From assembly GCA_023229845.1 (NCBI GenBank), contig JALNYK010000044.1:1-16804 (forward strand): a stretch of 16,804 nt of DNA, given 5' to 3'. Positions 1 through 7,757 of this stretch are shown here, piece after piece. This DNA is from Gallionella sp. GTDB lineage: Bacteria; Pseudomonadota; Gammaproteobacteria; Burkholderiales; Gallionellaceae. Position 1 is the stretch's first letter. Each line of letters opens with the position of its first letter. Made by a program: the position numbers and the translations under genes. The notes under the pieces are model-generated. The model saw nothing but the letters and a program-made list of their open reading frames with translations, ran no database searches and was not told the DNA's origin.

Positions 1-1071
1 GCGGGCAAGGTGCGCGAGCACTTCGCCGGCACGCCGGACATCGTCAGCATAGACGACACGGTCACCGAGACCGCGCCCAAGATGCTGCTGCATGTGCTGC
101 AGAGCAAGGCCGCGCTGATGGGCGTCGCGCCGCACGACATCGTCGACGCGATCGGCATGGCGCTGACCGGTCAGGACGTCGCCTCGCTGCACGACGAGAA
201 CGCGAAGTACGCGCCGCCGCTGCGCATCGGCCTGCCGGCCGAGCGCCGCAGCCAGATCGACGAGGTGCTGAAGCTCAAGGTGCGCGCGAAGGACGGCGCA
301 CTGGTTCCGTTGTCCGAGTTGGTGCAGGTGATCCCGGCGCAGCGCGACTATCCGATCTACCACAAGGATTTGCTGCCGGTGGTGTACGTGTACGGCGACA
401 TGGCCGGCGATCTGGATAGCCCGCTTTACGGCATGTTCGGCATCAACGGCAAGACCGGCGGCATGGCGCTGCAGCAGGGCGGCGAACTGGAGAGCTATTT
501 CTTCAAGCAGCCTTCCGATCCCTATGCCGCTTACGCGCTGAAGTGGGACGGCGAATGGCAGGTGACGTTCGAGACCTTCCGCGACATGGGCATCGCCTAC
601 GGCGTCGGCCTGATCCTGATCTACCTGCTGGTGGTCGCGCAATTCAAGAGCTATGTCGTGCCGCTGGTCATCATGGCGCCGATTCCGCTGACGGTGATAG
701 GCGTGATGCCGGGCCATGCGCTGTTCGGTTCGCAATTCACCGCGACCTCGATGATAGGCATGATCGCGCTCGCGGGCATCATCGTGCGCAACTCCATCCT
801 GCTGGTAGACTTCGTCAACCTGCAACTGCGCGACGGCGTGGACCCGCAGCATGCGGTGGTGAATGCGGCGGCGGCGCGCGCCAAGCCCATCATCCTGACC
901 GGGCTGGCGGCGATGCTGGGCGCGCTGTTCATCCTCGACGACCCGATTTTCAACGGTCTGGCATTGGCCCTGATATTCGGCATCCTCGTCTCCACTTTGC
1001 TGACGCTGGTGGTGATCCCGGTGCTGTACTACGCCACGCTGTACAAAAAACGAAGTTTCAGTGAAGGCTAA
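1..1071 (+). CDS. RND efflux transporter permease, C-terminal part (5' truncated by window)
   Basis: The frame is open from the first base and ends at TAA 1069-1071, so about 356 residues of a family that usually exceeds 1000 are present. An early periplasmic portion is followed by a membrane domain with several hydrophobic helices: one around GVGLILIYLLVVAQF, then PLVIMAPIPLTVIG, the conserved GIIVRNSILLVDF stretch, and two terminal helices. This layout is that of the C-terminal half of inner-membrane RND pumps (HAE1/AcrB-like), which use the proton gradient to export drugs, metals or other compounds through a tripartite complex. The substrate cannot be told from this fragment. The membrane-fusion and outer-membrane partners would lie upstream, outside the window. 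The stop codon lies inside a 34-bp repeat that recurs inverted at 4855-4888. Confidence 0.9.
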   Translation, partial: AGKVREHFAGTPDIVSIDDTVTETAPKMLLHVLQSKAALMGVAPHDIVDAIGMALTGQDVASLHDENAKYAPPLRIGLPAERRSQIDEVLKLKVRAKDGALVPLSELVQVIPAQRDYPIYHKDLLPVVYVYGDMAGDLDSPLYGMFGINGKTGGMALQQGGELESYFFKQPSDPYAAYALKWDGEWQVTFETFRDMGIAYGVGLILIYLLVVAQFKSYVVPLVIMAPIPLTVIGVMPGHALFGSQFTATSMIGMIALAGIIVRNSILLVDFVNLQLRDGVDPQHAVVNAAAARAKPIILTGLAAMLGALFILDDPIFNGLALALIFGILVSTLLTLVVIPVLYYATLYKKRSFSEG

Positions 1072-1087
1072 CCTTCAGGTTATGCCG
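1054..1087 (+). repeat. 34-bp dispersed repeat, copy A (inverted relative to 4855-4888)
   Basis: The reverse complement of this segment matches 4855-4888 at 32 of 34 positions, the first 25 without a mismatch. It contains a small hairpin (GAAGG-CTAA-CCTTC) and overlaps the end and stop codon of the RND gene. It is probably a genome-dispersed intergenic repeat. Confidence 0.75.
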
Positions 1088-1132
1088 TAACTAAAATTCC
1101 CGTAAAATCCATCAACCTCGCCCTCTCCCCAA

Positions 1133-1156
1133 CCCTCTCCCGCTTGCGGGAGAGGG
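1133..1156. repeat. Perfect 11-bp stem-loop (CCCTCTCCCGC-TT-GCGGGAGAGGG)
   Basis: Two perfectly complementary 11-base arms are separated by TT, between the RND gene and the DUF2892 gene. Hairpins of this composition are common dispersed intergenic elements in Proteobacteria. No T-run follows on the + strand, so it is not a classical intrinsic terminator, although it could protect the upstream transcript's 3' end. Confidence 0.7.
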
Positions 1157-1193
1157 GGCAGACGAGAAAGGCAACCTTTTAAGGAGTAGTAGC

Positions 1194-1406
1194 ATGAATG
1201 CAGAACGTATCGTCCGTATCGTCGCCGGCTTCTTCGTGATGTTGTCGCTGGCGCTGGGCGTCGAAGCCAGCCCGCTGTTCGTGAACCAGTACTTTCTGTT
1301 CTTCACCGCCTTCGTCGGTCTGAACCTGTTCCAGAGCGGCTTCACCCGGATATGCCCGCTGAACAACATCCTCGCGAAGTGCGGCGTCAAGGGCGGTTCT
1401 TGCTAA
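1194..1406 (+). CDS. DUF2892/YgaP-type small inner-membrane protein
   Basis: This 70-residue protein starts at ATG 1194 behind an AAGGAG ribosome site about eight bases upstream. An N-terminal basic patch (NAERIVRIVAG) precedes two hydrophobic helices, roughly residues 8-24 and 30-50, then a Cys-containing tail (RICPLNNILAKCG). This is the layout of the YgaP-like transmembrane domain, found alone or fused to rhodanese domains. Here a rhodanese gene lies nearby (3159), which fits a link to sulfur or redox chemistry, but the role of the stand-alone form is unknown. The stop codon overlaps the favoured TTG start of the next gene. Confidence 0.8.
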   Translation: MNAERIVRIVAGFFVMLSLALGVEASPLFVNQYFLFFTAFVGLNLFQSGFTRICPLNNILAKCGVKGGSC

Positions 1407-3175
1407 GAGACAAGCTGCAATCCCTGCGACTGACCCACATCAGCCTGGCCTTGGTCGGGTTGATGTGGGTTTCCCCGTTTCTGCACTATCTCCACCGCTA
1501 TCCGCTGACCACCTTCTATCAGGAATGGTGGAGCGCGCTGCTGGGCGTGGGCGCGCTGACGCTGCTGGTCGGGCGCGCCTACTGGCAGCGGCCGGAGATT
1601 CCGCGCATCGTACAGTTGCCGGTCGGACTGGCTGCCATTGCGCTGCTGCAACTAGCGCTGGGGAAGCTTGCCTACTTCGATCAAGCGCTGCTGTTTACGC
1701 TATACCTGCTGTTCGCGGCATTGCTGATGATGCTGGGCGCATGGTTGTGCGACATCTACGGCTTCGCCAGGTTGGCTCAGGTGCTGGCGATCTGTCTGTT
1801 GATAGGCGCGGAGCTCAGCACCGCAATCGCCGTGTTGCAGCATTTTCGATGGTCTACGCCTTTCGACTCGGTGATCGTCGCAAAGGTCTCGGTCAGCGTG
1901 TATGGCAATCTCGCGCAACCCAACCATTTCGCCGATTACATTGCACTCGGGCTGATTTCGCTCGGGCTGTTGCACCAGCTTGGACTCAAGGGGCGTTATG
2001 CGGTGCTGCTTGCGCTGCCCTTGCTGCTGACGATGACGCTGAGCGGCTCGCGCAGCACCTGGCTGTACCTGCTGTCGATGACCGTTCTCGCCGCATGGTG
2101 GGGCTGGCGCGATGCGGCGCAGCGTCCGCTGCTGCGCTACAGCCTGTCGCTGCTGGCTGGCTTCGGCGCGATGCATATACTGGTGCAACTGCCGTTCATG
2201 GCCGGCGCGGGCGGCAGCGTCGATACCATGCAGCGGCTGTTCGGCGAGGATGCGACCGGCAGCATCCGTTTGTACCTGTGGCGCGAATCCTGGCTGATGT
2301 TCGGCCAGTCGCCCTGGCTGGGCGTAGGCTTCGGGCAGTTCGCCTGGCATCACTTGCAGCTGCTGCCGCTGTTGCAACCGGGCAATATCCAGGGGTTGTA
2401 CAACAACGCCCACAATCTGGTGTTCCAGTTGGCCGCGGAGACCGGCATCGCCGGGCTGCTGGTGTTGTTCGCCGCGCTGGCGATGTGGCTGAACGGCCTG
2501 CGCCGCGCGCCGCTTGACGCTGCGCATTGGTGGGGCTATGCGATTCTGGGCGTGCTGGCTATCCATAGCCTGCTCGAATATCCGCTGTGGTATACCTACT
2601 TCGTCGCGGTCGCCGCCATCCTGCTCGGCGCGCTGGACGAGACCCGCTATCGGCTGGAGTTGCGCGCCGTGGGGAGGCTGTCGGTGGCGGCGATGTTGTT
2701 GCTGGGCTTGTTGACGCTGCTGCAGTTGCGCGCCAGCTATGTGCAACTGGAGCAGGTGTTACGCATGCGTCCCGCATCCGCCGCCGACCAGGACGCATTC
2801 AAGCGTGTGCGCGACGGGCTGGTCGCGATCCACGGCGGCTCGCTGTTGTCGCCTTATGCCGAACTGTTCATGAGCTCGATGATAGAGGTAAGCGAGGATC
2901 GCAAGCGCGACAAGCTGGAACTGAATACAAGGGTAATGGGCTTCGTGCCAGTCGGCCATGTGGTCTATCGCCAGGCATTGTTGCTGGCGCAGAACGACAT
3001 GCCGCAGCAGGCCAAGGTGGTGCTGGAGCAGGCGATATGGTCGTATCCGGCCGAATTCGACGCCTCACGGCAACGGCTGGAAGAACTGGCGGAGAAGGAG
3101 CCCGCGCGCTACGCCGCTCTGCTAGAATTCGCCCTCCAAAAAGAACAGGAGTACGCAAGTGCAGTTCGTCATTGA
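1400..3175 (+). CDS. PglL-family O-oligosaccharyltransferase / O-antigen ligase-like protein
   Basis: A polytopic membrane protein of about 591 residues from TTG 1400, which follows an AAGGGCGG-like site and overlaps the upstream stop. An ATG at 1352 is possible but would overlap the DUF2892 gene by 55 bases. Landmarks in order: an N-terminal segment PFLHYLHRYPLTTFYQEWW typical of PglL proteins, a GNLAQPNHFADY loop, LSGSRSTWLYL, then the Wzy_C region with HNLVFQLAAETGIAG and SLLEYPLWYTYFV, and a soluble C-terminal tail of about 120 residues. The family transfers lipid-linked glycans to pilin-like proteins, or to lipid A core in the case of WaaL, on the periplasmic face. No pilin gene is near, so the acceptor is unknown. 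Confidence 0.85.
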   Translation: MLRDKLQSLRLTHISLALVGLMWVSPFLHYLHRYPLTTFYQEWWSALLGVGALTLLVGRAYWQRPEIPRIVQLPVGLAAIALLQLALGKLAYFDQALLFTLYLLFAALLMMLGAWLCDIYGFARLAQVLAICLLIGAELSTAIAVLQHFRWSTPFDSVIVAKVSVSVYGNLAQPNHFADYIALGLISLGLLHQLGLKGRYAVLLALPLLLTMTLSGSRSTWLYLLSMTVLAAWWGWRDAAQRPLLRYSLSLLAGFGAMHILVQLPFMAGAGGSVDTMQRLFGEDATGSIRLYLWRESWLMFGQSPWLGVGFGQFAWHHLQLLPLLQPGNIQGLYNNAHNLVFQLAAETGIAGLLVLFAALAMWLNGLRRAPLDAAHWWGYAILGVLAIHSLLEYPLWYTYFVAVAAILLGALDETRYRLELRAVGRLSVAAMLLLGLLTLLQLRASYVQLEQVLRMRPASAADQDAFKRVRDGLVAIHGGSLLSPYAELFMSSMIEVSEDRKRDKLELNTRVMGFVPVGHVVYRQALLLAQNDMPQQAKVVLEQAIWSYPAEFDASRQRLEELAEKEPARYAALLEFALQKEQEYASAVRH

Positions 3176-3569
3176 TAATATTTTCCCTATTTCCATCGCT
3201 TTCCTGAGCGGCCTGATGCTGTTCTGGTCGATGTTCGGCAACCGCATTCGCGGCATCAAGGAAGTGGATTGCATTGCCGCGACGCAGCTGATCAACCACA
3301 AGAACGCGCTGGTGCTGGACGTGCGCGAAGACGCCGAATACAAATCCGGCCATGTGTTGAACGCCAAGCTGATTTCGCTGGGCAAGTTGCACGAGCGCAT
3401 CGGCGAACTGGAAAAGTATCGCGATAAACCCATCGTCGTCGTGTGTCGCAGCGGCGCCCGTTCCGCCAACGCCTGTGCGATGCTGGGCAAGCAGGGCTTT
3501 TCCGAAGTCTACAATCTGGTGGGCGGCATGATCGCCTGGCAGAAGGGCAATCTGCCGGTGGAGAAATGA
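3159..3569 (+). CDS. Membrane-anchored rhodanese-like sulfurtransferase (YibN-like)
   Basis: A 136-residue protein starting at GTG 3159 with AGGAG eight bases upstream, overlapping the end of the ligase gene by 17 bases. One N-terminal helix (about residues 8-26) anchors a single rhodanese domain: the LDVREDAEYKSGHV motif near 53-66 and the active-site loop CRSGAR with catalytic Cys96. Rhodaneses move sulfane sulfur to thiol acceptors. YibN-like forms typically lie next to grxC and secB, as here, and the stop overlaps the grxC start region. The role is probably thiol or sulfur homeostasis at the inner membrane, but the physiological substrate is not known. Confidence 0.92.
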   Translation: MQFVIDNIFPISIAFLSGLMLFWSMFGNRIRGIKEVDCIAATQLINHKNALVLDVREDAEYKSGHVLNAKLISLGKLHERIGELEKYRDKPIVVVCRSGARSANACAMLGKQGFSEVYNLVGGMIAWQKGNLPVEK

Positions 3570-3826
3570 TGGTGAAGGTCGTGATGTATTGCACCGAGGT
3601 CTGTCCGTACTGCGTGCGGGCGGAGCATTTGCTGCAGCGCAAGGGTGTGACGGAGATCGAGAAGATACGCGTCGACCTGCAACCCGAGTTGCGCGTGGCG
3701 ATGATGGAAAAGACCGGACGGCGCACCGTGCCGCAGATTTACATCGGCGAGCATCATGTCGGCGGATACGACGACATGGCCGCGCTCGACCGGGCCGGCG
3801 AGCTGGACGAACTATTGGCCGGATAA
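3569..3826 (+). CDS. grxC: Glutaredoxin 3
   Basis: A protein of 85 residues, close to the family's usual 83-88. Two ATGs in tandem (3566 and 3569) are possible starts. The second is favoured because the GGTGGAG site ends five bases before it. The redox motif CPYC lies near the N-terminus, and TVPQIYI followed by GGYDD forms the glutathione-binding cis-Pro and loop region. It is a cytoplasmic, glutathione-dependent reductant of disulfides and mixed disulfides, for example in ribonucleotide reductase. The start overlaps the rhodanese stop, which implies translational coupling, and secB follows 31 bases later. Confidence 0.95.
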   Translation: MVKVVMYCTEVCPYCVRAEHLLQRKGVTEIEKIRVDLQPELRVAMMEKTGRRTVPQIYIGEHHVGGYDDMAALDRAGELDELLAG

Positions 3827-3857
3827 TTTCGCAGAATAATTTCAAGGAGGAGTGAGC

Positions 3858-4334
3858 ATGACCGAAGCAGCGCAGCAAAACACCCAACCCCTTTTCAACA
3901 TGGAAAAGATCTATGTGAAGGATATCTCGCTGGAGATACCCAACGCGCCGCAGATATTCCTGGAGCGCGAAAATCCGCAGATCGATGTGCAGTTGGCTAC
4001 CCAGGCCGTTTCTGTCGAAGAAGGCGTGTTTGAGGTGTCGGTGACGAGCACCGTGACCGCCAAGATAGGTGAAAAGGTGATGTTCCTGATCGAGGCCAAG
4101 CAGGCCGGCATCTTCCAAGTGCGCAACATTCCGCTCGAAGAAATGGAGCCCATCCTCGCTGTGATGTGTCCGAACATCCTGTTCCCGTATCTGCGCGAAG
4201 TGGTCTCCGACGTCGCCGTGCGCGCCGGTTTCGCGCCGGTGTTGCTGAACCCGATCAACTTCGACGTGCTGTACCAGCAGCAGAAGCAACAGCAGGCGCA
4301 AGCCGCTGCTGCGACACCCGCCACCACCCACTAA
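3858..4334 (+). CDS. secB: Protein-export chaperone SecB
   Basis: The start is ATG 3858, eight bases after a strong AAGGAGG site. A GTG at 3852 lies too close to that site. The protein is 158 residues, the normal SecB size, with the typical N-terminal QPLFNMEKIYVKDISLE, the FEVSVTSTVTAKIG strand region and the LFPYLREVVSDVAVRAGFAPVLLNPINF signature, ending in a Gln/Ala-rich tail. SecB is a cytoplasmic tetramer that keeps preproteins unfolded and hands them to SecA. It sits in the rhodanese-grxC-secB operon, two bases before the next gene. Confidence 0.97.
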   Translation: MTEAAQQNTQPLFNMEKIYVKDISLEIPNAPQIFLERENPQIDVQLATQAVSVEEGVFEVSVTSTVTAKIGEKVMFLIEAKQAGIFQVRNIPLEEMEPILAVMCPNILFPYLREVVSDVAVRAGFAPVLLNPINFDVLYQQQKQQQAQAAAATPATTH

Positions 4335-4336
4335 AG

Positions 4337-4786
4337 ATGTTCGCTGCTCCGCTGCGTTCGTTGATGCTGATCCTGCTGCTCTGCGGCAGCGGCGCGGCGC
4401 ACGCGGTGGATTTTGTCTCGGTCGCCGAGGACAGCGCGATCCTCTACGACGCCCCGTCGCTGAAGGCGAAGAAGCTGTTCGTCGTGAATCGCTACATGCC
4501 CTTCGAACAGGTGGTCTCGCTGGACAACTGGGTCAAGGTGCGCGACCGTTCAGGCGGCTTGTACTGGGTAGAGAAACGCGTGTTGGGCAGCAAGCGTTAC
4601 GTGTTTGCGCTGCTGCCGCTGCTCGACGTGCGCGCGACGCCGGATTTCGCCGCAGCGCGCGCCTTTCAGGTACGTCAGCAGGTCGCGTTGGAACGCCTTG
4701 AGGCTACCGGCACCGGCTGGGTCAAGGTGCGCCATCAGGACGGCGAAACCGGGTATGTGCGGAGTACCGAGGTCTGGGGCGAATAA
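4337..4786 (+). CDS. Exported SH3-domain protein
   Basis: ATG 4337 follows the secB stop by two bases and gives 149 residues. The first 23 residues form a clear signal peptide (hydrophobic LMLILLLCGSGA core, AHA cleavage motif). Two SH3b-like segments follow: EDSAILYDAPSLKAKKLF to VKVRDRSGGLYWV, then the second from LLDVRATPDF to WVKVRHQDGETGYV. Bacterial SH3 proteins of this type are periplasmic and probably bind peptidoglycan or mediate protein contacts. The position between secB and gpsA is common in Betaproteobacteria. No enzymatic residues are evident. Confidence 0.87.
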   Translation: MFAAPLRSLMLILLLCGSGAAHAVDFVSVAEDSAILYDAPSLKAKKLFVVNRYMPFEQVVSLDNWVKVRDRSGGLYWVEKRVLGSKRYVFALLPLLDVRATPDFAAARAFQVRQQVALERLEATGTGWVKVRHQDGETGYVRSTEVWGE

Positions 4787-4854
4787 TGCACCTCGATAAA
4801 CCTACTGCGCGGCTCGATTGCTGCGTTGCGCGGTACTCGATGGGTATGTGGCTT

Positions 4855-4888
4855 CGGCATAACCTGAAGGTTAGCCTTCGCCGAAACT
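4855..4888 (-). repeat. 34-bp dispersed repeat, copy B
   Basis: An inverted copy of 1054-1087 (32 of 34 identical), in the 186-base gap between the SH3 gene and gpsA. The rest of the gap (4787-4972) has no convincing gene. It is rich in short GC-box-like stretches ending in TTTTTCGAGG just before gpsA. Confidence 0.75.
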
Positions 4889-4972
4889 CGCAAAGCTCGT
4901 TTTCTCGTCGCTCCGTTCCGTGCGCCTTGCACTCAAGCCGCTCGCTACGGTTTTTCGAGGTGCTTTAGTGTT

Positions 4973-5968
4973 ATGAATATTACAGTCATCGGCGCAGGCG
5001 CCTGGGGCACCGCGCTTGCGATCAGTTTGTCGGCCGGCCATCGCGTCACGTTGTGGGCGCGCGACACCGGACAGATCGCGGCGATGCGCGAGGAGCGCTG
5101 CAACCGGCGCTACCTGCCGGACATTCCGCTGCCCGCTAACCTTGAACTGAGTTCCGATCTGTCCGTCGCGCTGGCGAGTGCCGAACTGGCCATCGTCGCG
5201 GTGCCGACCAACTCCTTCCGTTCCATCCTGCAACAGCTGGCGCAGTCGTCCGGCAGCTTCGGCGTGGTCTGGCTGTGCAAGGGTTTCGAGGCGGAGACCT
5301 CGCTGCTGCCGCATCAGGTGGTCGCCGAGGTTTTGCCGGCGCGCTTCCGTCACGGCGTGCTGTCCGGCCCCAGCTTTGCGCAGGAGGTCGCCTGCGGCCA
5401 GCCGACCGCGCTGACGTTGGCCTCATCCGACGAAGCGTTTGCCCGCGATACTGCGCAGGCGCTGCACCATGCTCGCCTGCGCATCTATGCCAGCAGCGAC
5501 GTGGCCGGCGTCGAGGTGGGAGGCGCGGTGAAGAACGTGATGGCGATCGCCGCAGGCATTTGCGACGGTATGGGGCTGGGGCACAACGCCCGCGCCGCGC
5601 TGCTGACGCGCGGCCTGGCCGAGATCACCAGGCTGGGGCTGAAGCTGGGCGGACGCAGCGAAACGCTCAGCGGCCTGTCCGGCGTCGGCGACCTGATCCT
5701 GACCTGCACCGGCGACCTGTCGCGCAACCGCCAGGTCGGCTTGCTGCTCGCGCAGCATCACGACCTGCAGGAGATACTGCGCCGTCTTGGCCATGTCGCC
5801 GAGGGCGTCTATACCGTGCGGGAAGTGCATCAGCTGGCGCAGCGCCTAGGCGTTGCGATGCCGATCTGCGAGGGCGTCTACCGCGTGATCTACGAACACA
5901 AGCCGGTGGCCGAGGTGATCACGGATTTGCTCAGTCGTGCGCCGACGCAGGAGTTTGACGAAAGCTAA
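4973..5968 (+). CDS. gpsA: Glycerol-3-phosphate dehydrogenase [NAD(P)+]
   Basis: A complete protein of 331 residues. The N-terminal Rossmann motif GAGAWGTALA lies at 7-16, LSGPSFAQEVA is the conserved substrate-side motif, and VEVGGAVKNVMAIAAGICDGMGLGHNARAALLTRG carries the catalytic Lys in the VKN motif. GpsA reduces dihydroxyacetone phosphate to sn-glycerol 3-phosphate in the cytoplasm, the entry step for phospholipid synthesis. The ATG at 4973 is preceded by only a weak site (GAGGTG about a dozen bases upstream). The gene may be transcribed with secB, from which it is separated only by the SH3 gene and the repeat-bearing gap. Confidence 0.97.
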   Translation: MNITVIGAGAWGTALAISLSAGHRVTLWARDTGQIAAMREERCNRRYLPDIPLPANLELSSDLSVALASAELAIVAVPTNSFRSILQQLAQSSGSFGVVWLCKGFEAETSLLPHQVVAEVLPARFRHGVLSGPSFAQEVACGQPTALTLASSDEAFARDTAQALHHARLRIYASSDVAGVEVGGAVKNVMAIAAGICDGMGLGHNARAALLTRGLAEITRLGLKLGGRSETLSGLSGVGDLILTCTGDLSRNRQVGLLLAQHHDLQEILRRLGHVAEGVYTVREVHQLAQRLGVAMPICEGVYRVIYEHKPVAEVITDLLSRAPTQEFDES

Positions 5969-5977
5969 AAACAAAAT

Positions 5978-6052
5978 TGTCCACGAAACACACGAAAATC
6001 ACGAACAGGATCGAGTGGTTTTATTCCGTGTCTTCCGTGCTTTCCGTGGACT
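5978..6052. terminator. Imperfect long inverted repeat between convergent genes
   Basis: The left arm (about 5978-6005, GTCCACGAAACACACGAA...) pairs imperfectly with the right arm (about 6023-6052, TTCCGTGTCTTCCGTG...GGAC). This sequence class is a common dispersed intergenic repeat. Its place between the converging ends of gpsA and trmB makes a bidirectional terminator role plausible. Confidence 0.55.
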
Positions 6053-6068
6053 AAGGTTTTGCCAAGTT

Positions 6069-6755
6069 TTATTTGCGCCGGAACACCAGATCCCACACCC
6101 CGTGCCCCAAATTGATACCGCGCTTCTCGAACTTCGTTAGGGGGCGATATTCCGGACGCGGCGCGTAGCCCGCCGCGGTGTTCTCCAGCAGCGGCTCTTC
6201 GCCGAATACGCGCAATATCTGCTCGGCGTAGTCCTGCCAATCGGTTGCGGCATGGATGTAGCCGCCCGGCTTGATCTTCTGCACCAGCTTGGCGATGAAC
6301 GGCGACTGGATCAGGCGGCGCTTGTTGTGGCGCGCCTTGTGCCATGGGTCGGGGAAGAAGATATGCACGCCGTCGAACGACGCGTCCGCGATCATGTCGC
6401 GCAGCACTTCGACCGCGTCGTGCTGGACGATGCGGATGTTGGATATCTGCTGCGCCTCGATCAGCTTCAGCAGGTTACCAACGCCCGGCGTATGCACTTC
6501 CAGACAGAGGTAATCGTTCTCCGGATGCGCCTGCGCGATGGTCGCGGTGCTGTCGCCCATGCCGAAACCGATCTCCAGTATCTTGGGCGCGCTGCGGCCG
6601 AACGCCTGATCGAGGTCCAGTATCTTGTTCTCGTAAGGGATGCCGTAGCACGGCATCAGCGTGTCCACCGCGCGCTGCTGCGCGGGCGAGAGATGGCCTT
6701 GGCGCAGCACGAAGCTGCGGATATGTCGGTTTCGGAGGTCGGTGTTGTCGGTCAT
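6069..6755 (-). CDS. trmB: tRNA (guanine-N7-)-methyltransferase
   Basis: The likely start is ATG 6755 (MTDNTDLRNRHIRSF), giving 228 residues. An upstream ATG at 6785 would place the start inside a palindromic repeat. Motifs: ILEIGFGMGDST, the SAM-binding loop; DGVHIFFPDPWHKARHNKRR, the TrmB signature; and a C-terminal region ending TKFEKRG...DLVFRRK. The enzyme adds m7G at position 46 of tRNA variable loops, using S-adenosylmethionine in the cytoplasm. It is the last gene of thiS-thiG-trmB, an arrangement frequent in Betaproteobacteria. Confidence 0.95.
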   Translation of the reverse strand: MTDNTDLRNRHIRSFVLRQGHLSPAQQRAVDTLMPCYGIPYENKILDLDQAFGRSAPKILEIGFGMGDSTATIAQAHPENDYLCLEVHTPGVGNLLKLIEAQQISNIRIVQHDAVEVLRDMIADASFDGVHIFFPDPWHKARHNKRRLIQSPFIAKLVQKIKPGGYIHAATDWQDYAEQILRVFGEEPLLENTAAGYAPRPEYRPLTKFEKRGINLGHGVWDLVFRRK

Positions 6756-6768
6756 GTGCGTATGGACT

Positions 6769-6836
6769 GTAGGGGCGCGATTCATCGCGCCCTTGAACTA
6801 TTCGAACAACGAGGGCGCGATGAATCGCGCCCCTAC
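6769..6836. repeat. Perfect 24-bp inverted repeat (REP-like palindrome)
   Basis: The left arm 6769-6792 (GTAGGGGCGCGATTCATCGC...) and right arm 6813-6836 are exact reverse complements with a 20-base loop, lying between thiG and trmB. This is a widely dispersed REP/BIME-type element. As RNA it would form a strong hairpin and could reduce read-through from thiG into trmB. Confidence 0.85.
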
Positions 6837-6844
6837 GGATATGT

Positions 6845-7639
6845 TTAGCTGCGCACCGAACCGATGATCCCCGCGGTCGGCGAGCTCGGGCTGGCGCTAT
6901 ACAGCTTCTTCGGCATGCGTCCGGCGAGGAAGGCTTCGCGTCCGGCTTCCACGCCCTTTTTCATCGCGGATGCCATCAGCACCGGATCCTTCGCGCCGGC
7001 GATTGCGGTGTTCATCAGCACGCCCGCGCAGCCCAGCTCCATCGCGATCGCCGCATCCGATGCGGTGCCCACGCCCGCGTCGACGATCACCGGCACCTGC
7101 AGACGCTCCATGATCAGCTGCAGGTTCCACGGATTCAGGATGCCCATGCCGGAGCCAATTAATGATGCCAGCGGCATCACCGCGACGCAGCCGATGTCTT
7201 CGAGTTGCTTCGCGACGATGGGATCGTCCGAGGTGTACACCATCACCTGGAAGCCTTCGGCGACCAGCGTCTTCGCCGCGGCGATGGTCTCGATCACGTT
7301 CGGGTACAGCGATTGCGGGTCGCCCAGCACCTCCAGCTTGACCAGCGAGTGGCCGTCCAGCAGCTCGCGCGCGAGGCGCAGCGTGCGCACCGCGTCGTCG
7401 GCGGTGTAGCAGCCGGCGGTGTTAGGCAGGTAGGTGAACTTCGACATCGGCACCGCATCGAGCAGGTTGGGCTCGTTCGCGTTCTGGCCGAGGTTTGTGC
7501 GGCGGATTGCCACGGTGACGATCTCCGCGCCGCTCGCATCCAGCGCCGCGCGCGTCTCGGTGAAGTCCTTGTATTTGCCCGTGCCGACCAGCAGCCGGGA
7601 GTTGTAGCTCTTGCCTGCGATGATGAGTTTGTCGTTCAT
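6845..7639 (-). CDS. thiG: Thiazole synthase ThiG
   Basis: A complete 264-residue protein. ATG 7639 has AGGA about eight bases upstream. Conserved landmarks: LLVGTGKYKDF at the N-terminus, the active-site Lys101 in LVKLEVLGD (Schiff base with deoxyxylulose 5-phosphate), and the phosphate-binding segments PLASLIGSGMGI and VIVDAGVGTASDAAIAMELG. With ThiS thiocarboxylate and a glycine-derived imine it builds the thiazole phosphate of thiamine. thiS lies immediately upstream in the same orientation, separated by a palindromic repeat. Confidence 0.97.
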   Translation of the reverse strand: MNDKLIIAGKSYNSRLLVGTGKYKDFTETRAALDASGAEIVTVAIRRTNLGQNANEPNLLDAVPMSKFTYLPNTAGCYTADDAVRTLRLARELLDGHSLVKLEVLGDPQSLYPNVIETIAAAKTLVAEGFQVMVYTSDDPIVAKQLEDIGCVAVMPLASLIGSGMGILNPWNLQLIMERLQVPVIVDAGVGTASDAAIAMELGCAGVLMNTAIAGAKDPVLMASAMKKGVEAGREAFLAGRMPKKLYSASPSSPTAGIIGSVRS

Positions 7640-7683
7640 TGCTGTGTTCCTGATGAATTTTTAACCGGAATTGTGCGTTAAAC

Positions 7684-7729
7684 GTAGGTCGGGTTTTAAC
7701 CCGACATGTCGGGCTGAAGCCCGACCTAC
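7684..7729. repeat. Paired palindromic repeat (GTAGGTCGGGTT...CCCGACCTAC)
   Basis: Outer arms GTAGGTCGGG and CCCGACCTAC enclose two nested small hairpins (GTCGGGTTTTAACCCGAC and GTCGGGCTGAAGCCCGAC), giving a cruciform-like unit of 46 bases between thiS and thiG. It belongs to a common proteobacterial dispersed intergenic class. Confidence 0.85.
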
Positions 7730-7757
7730 ATCCGATGAATTATTGGGGATACATTAT

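Noticed and set aside
1112..1390. Minus-strand 92-codon frame opposite the DUF2892 gene
   Set aside because: It lies over a real + strand gene and a hairpin repeat and shows no recognisable domain.
6769..6836. CRISPR-like repeat or small RNA gene
   Set aside because: There are only two inverted arms with one loop, typical of REP-like elements; no regularly spaced direct repeats occur anywhere in the window.
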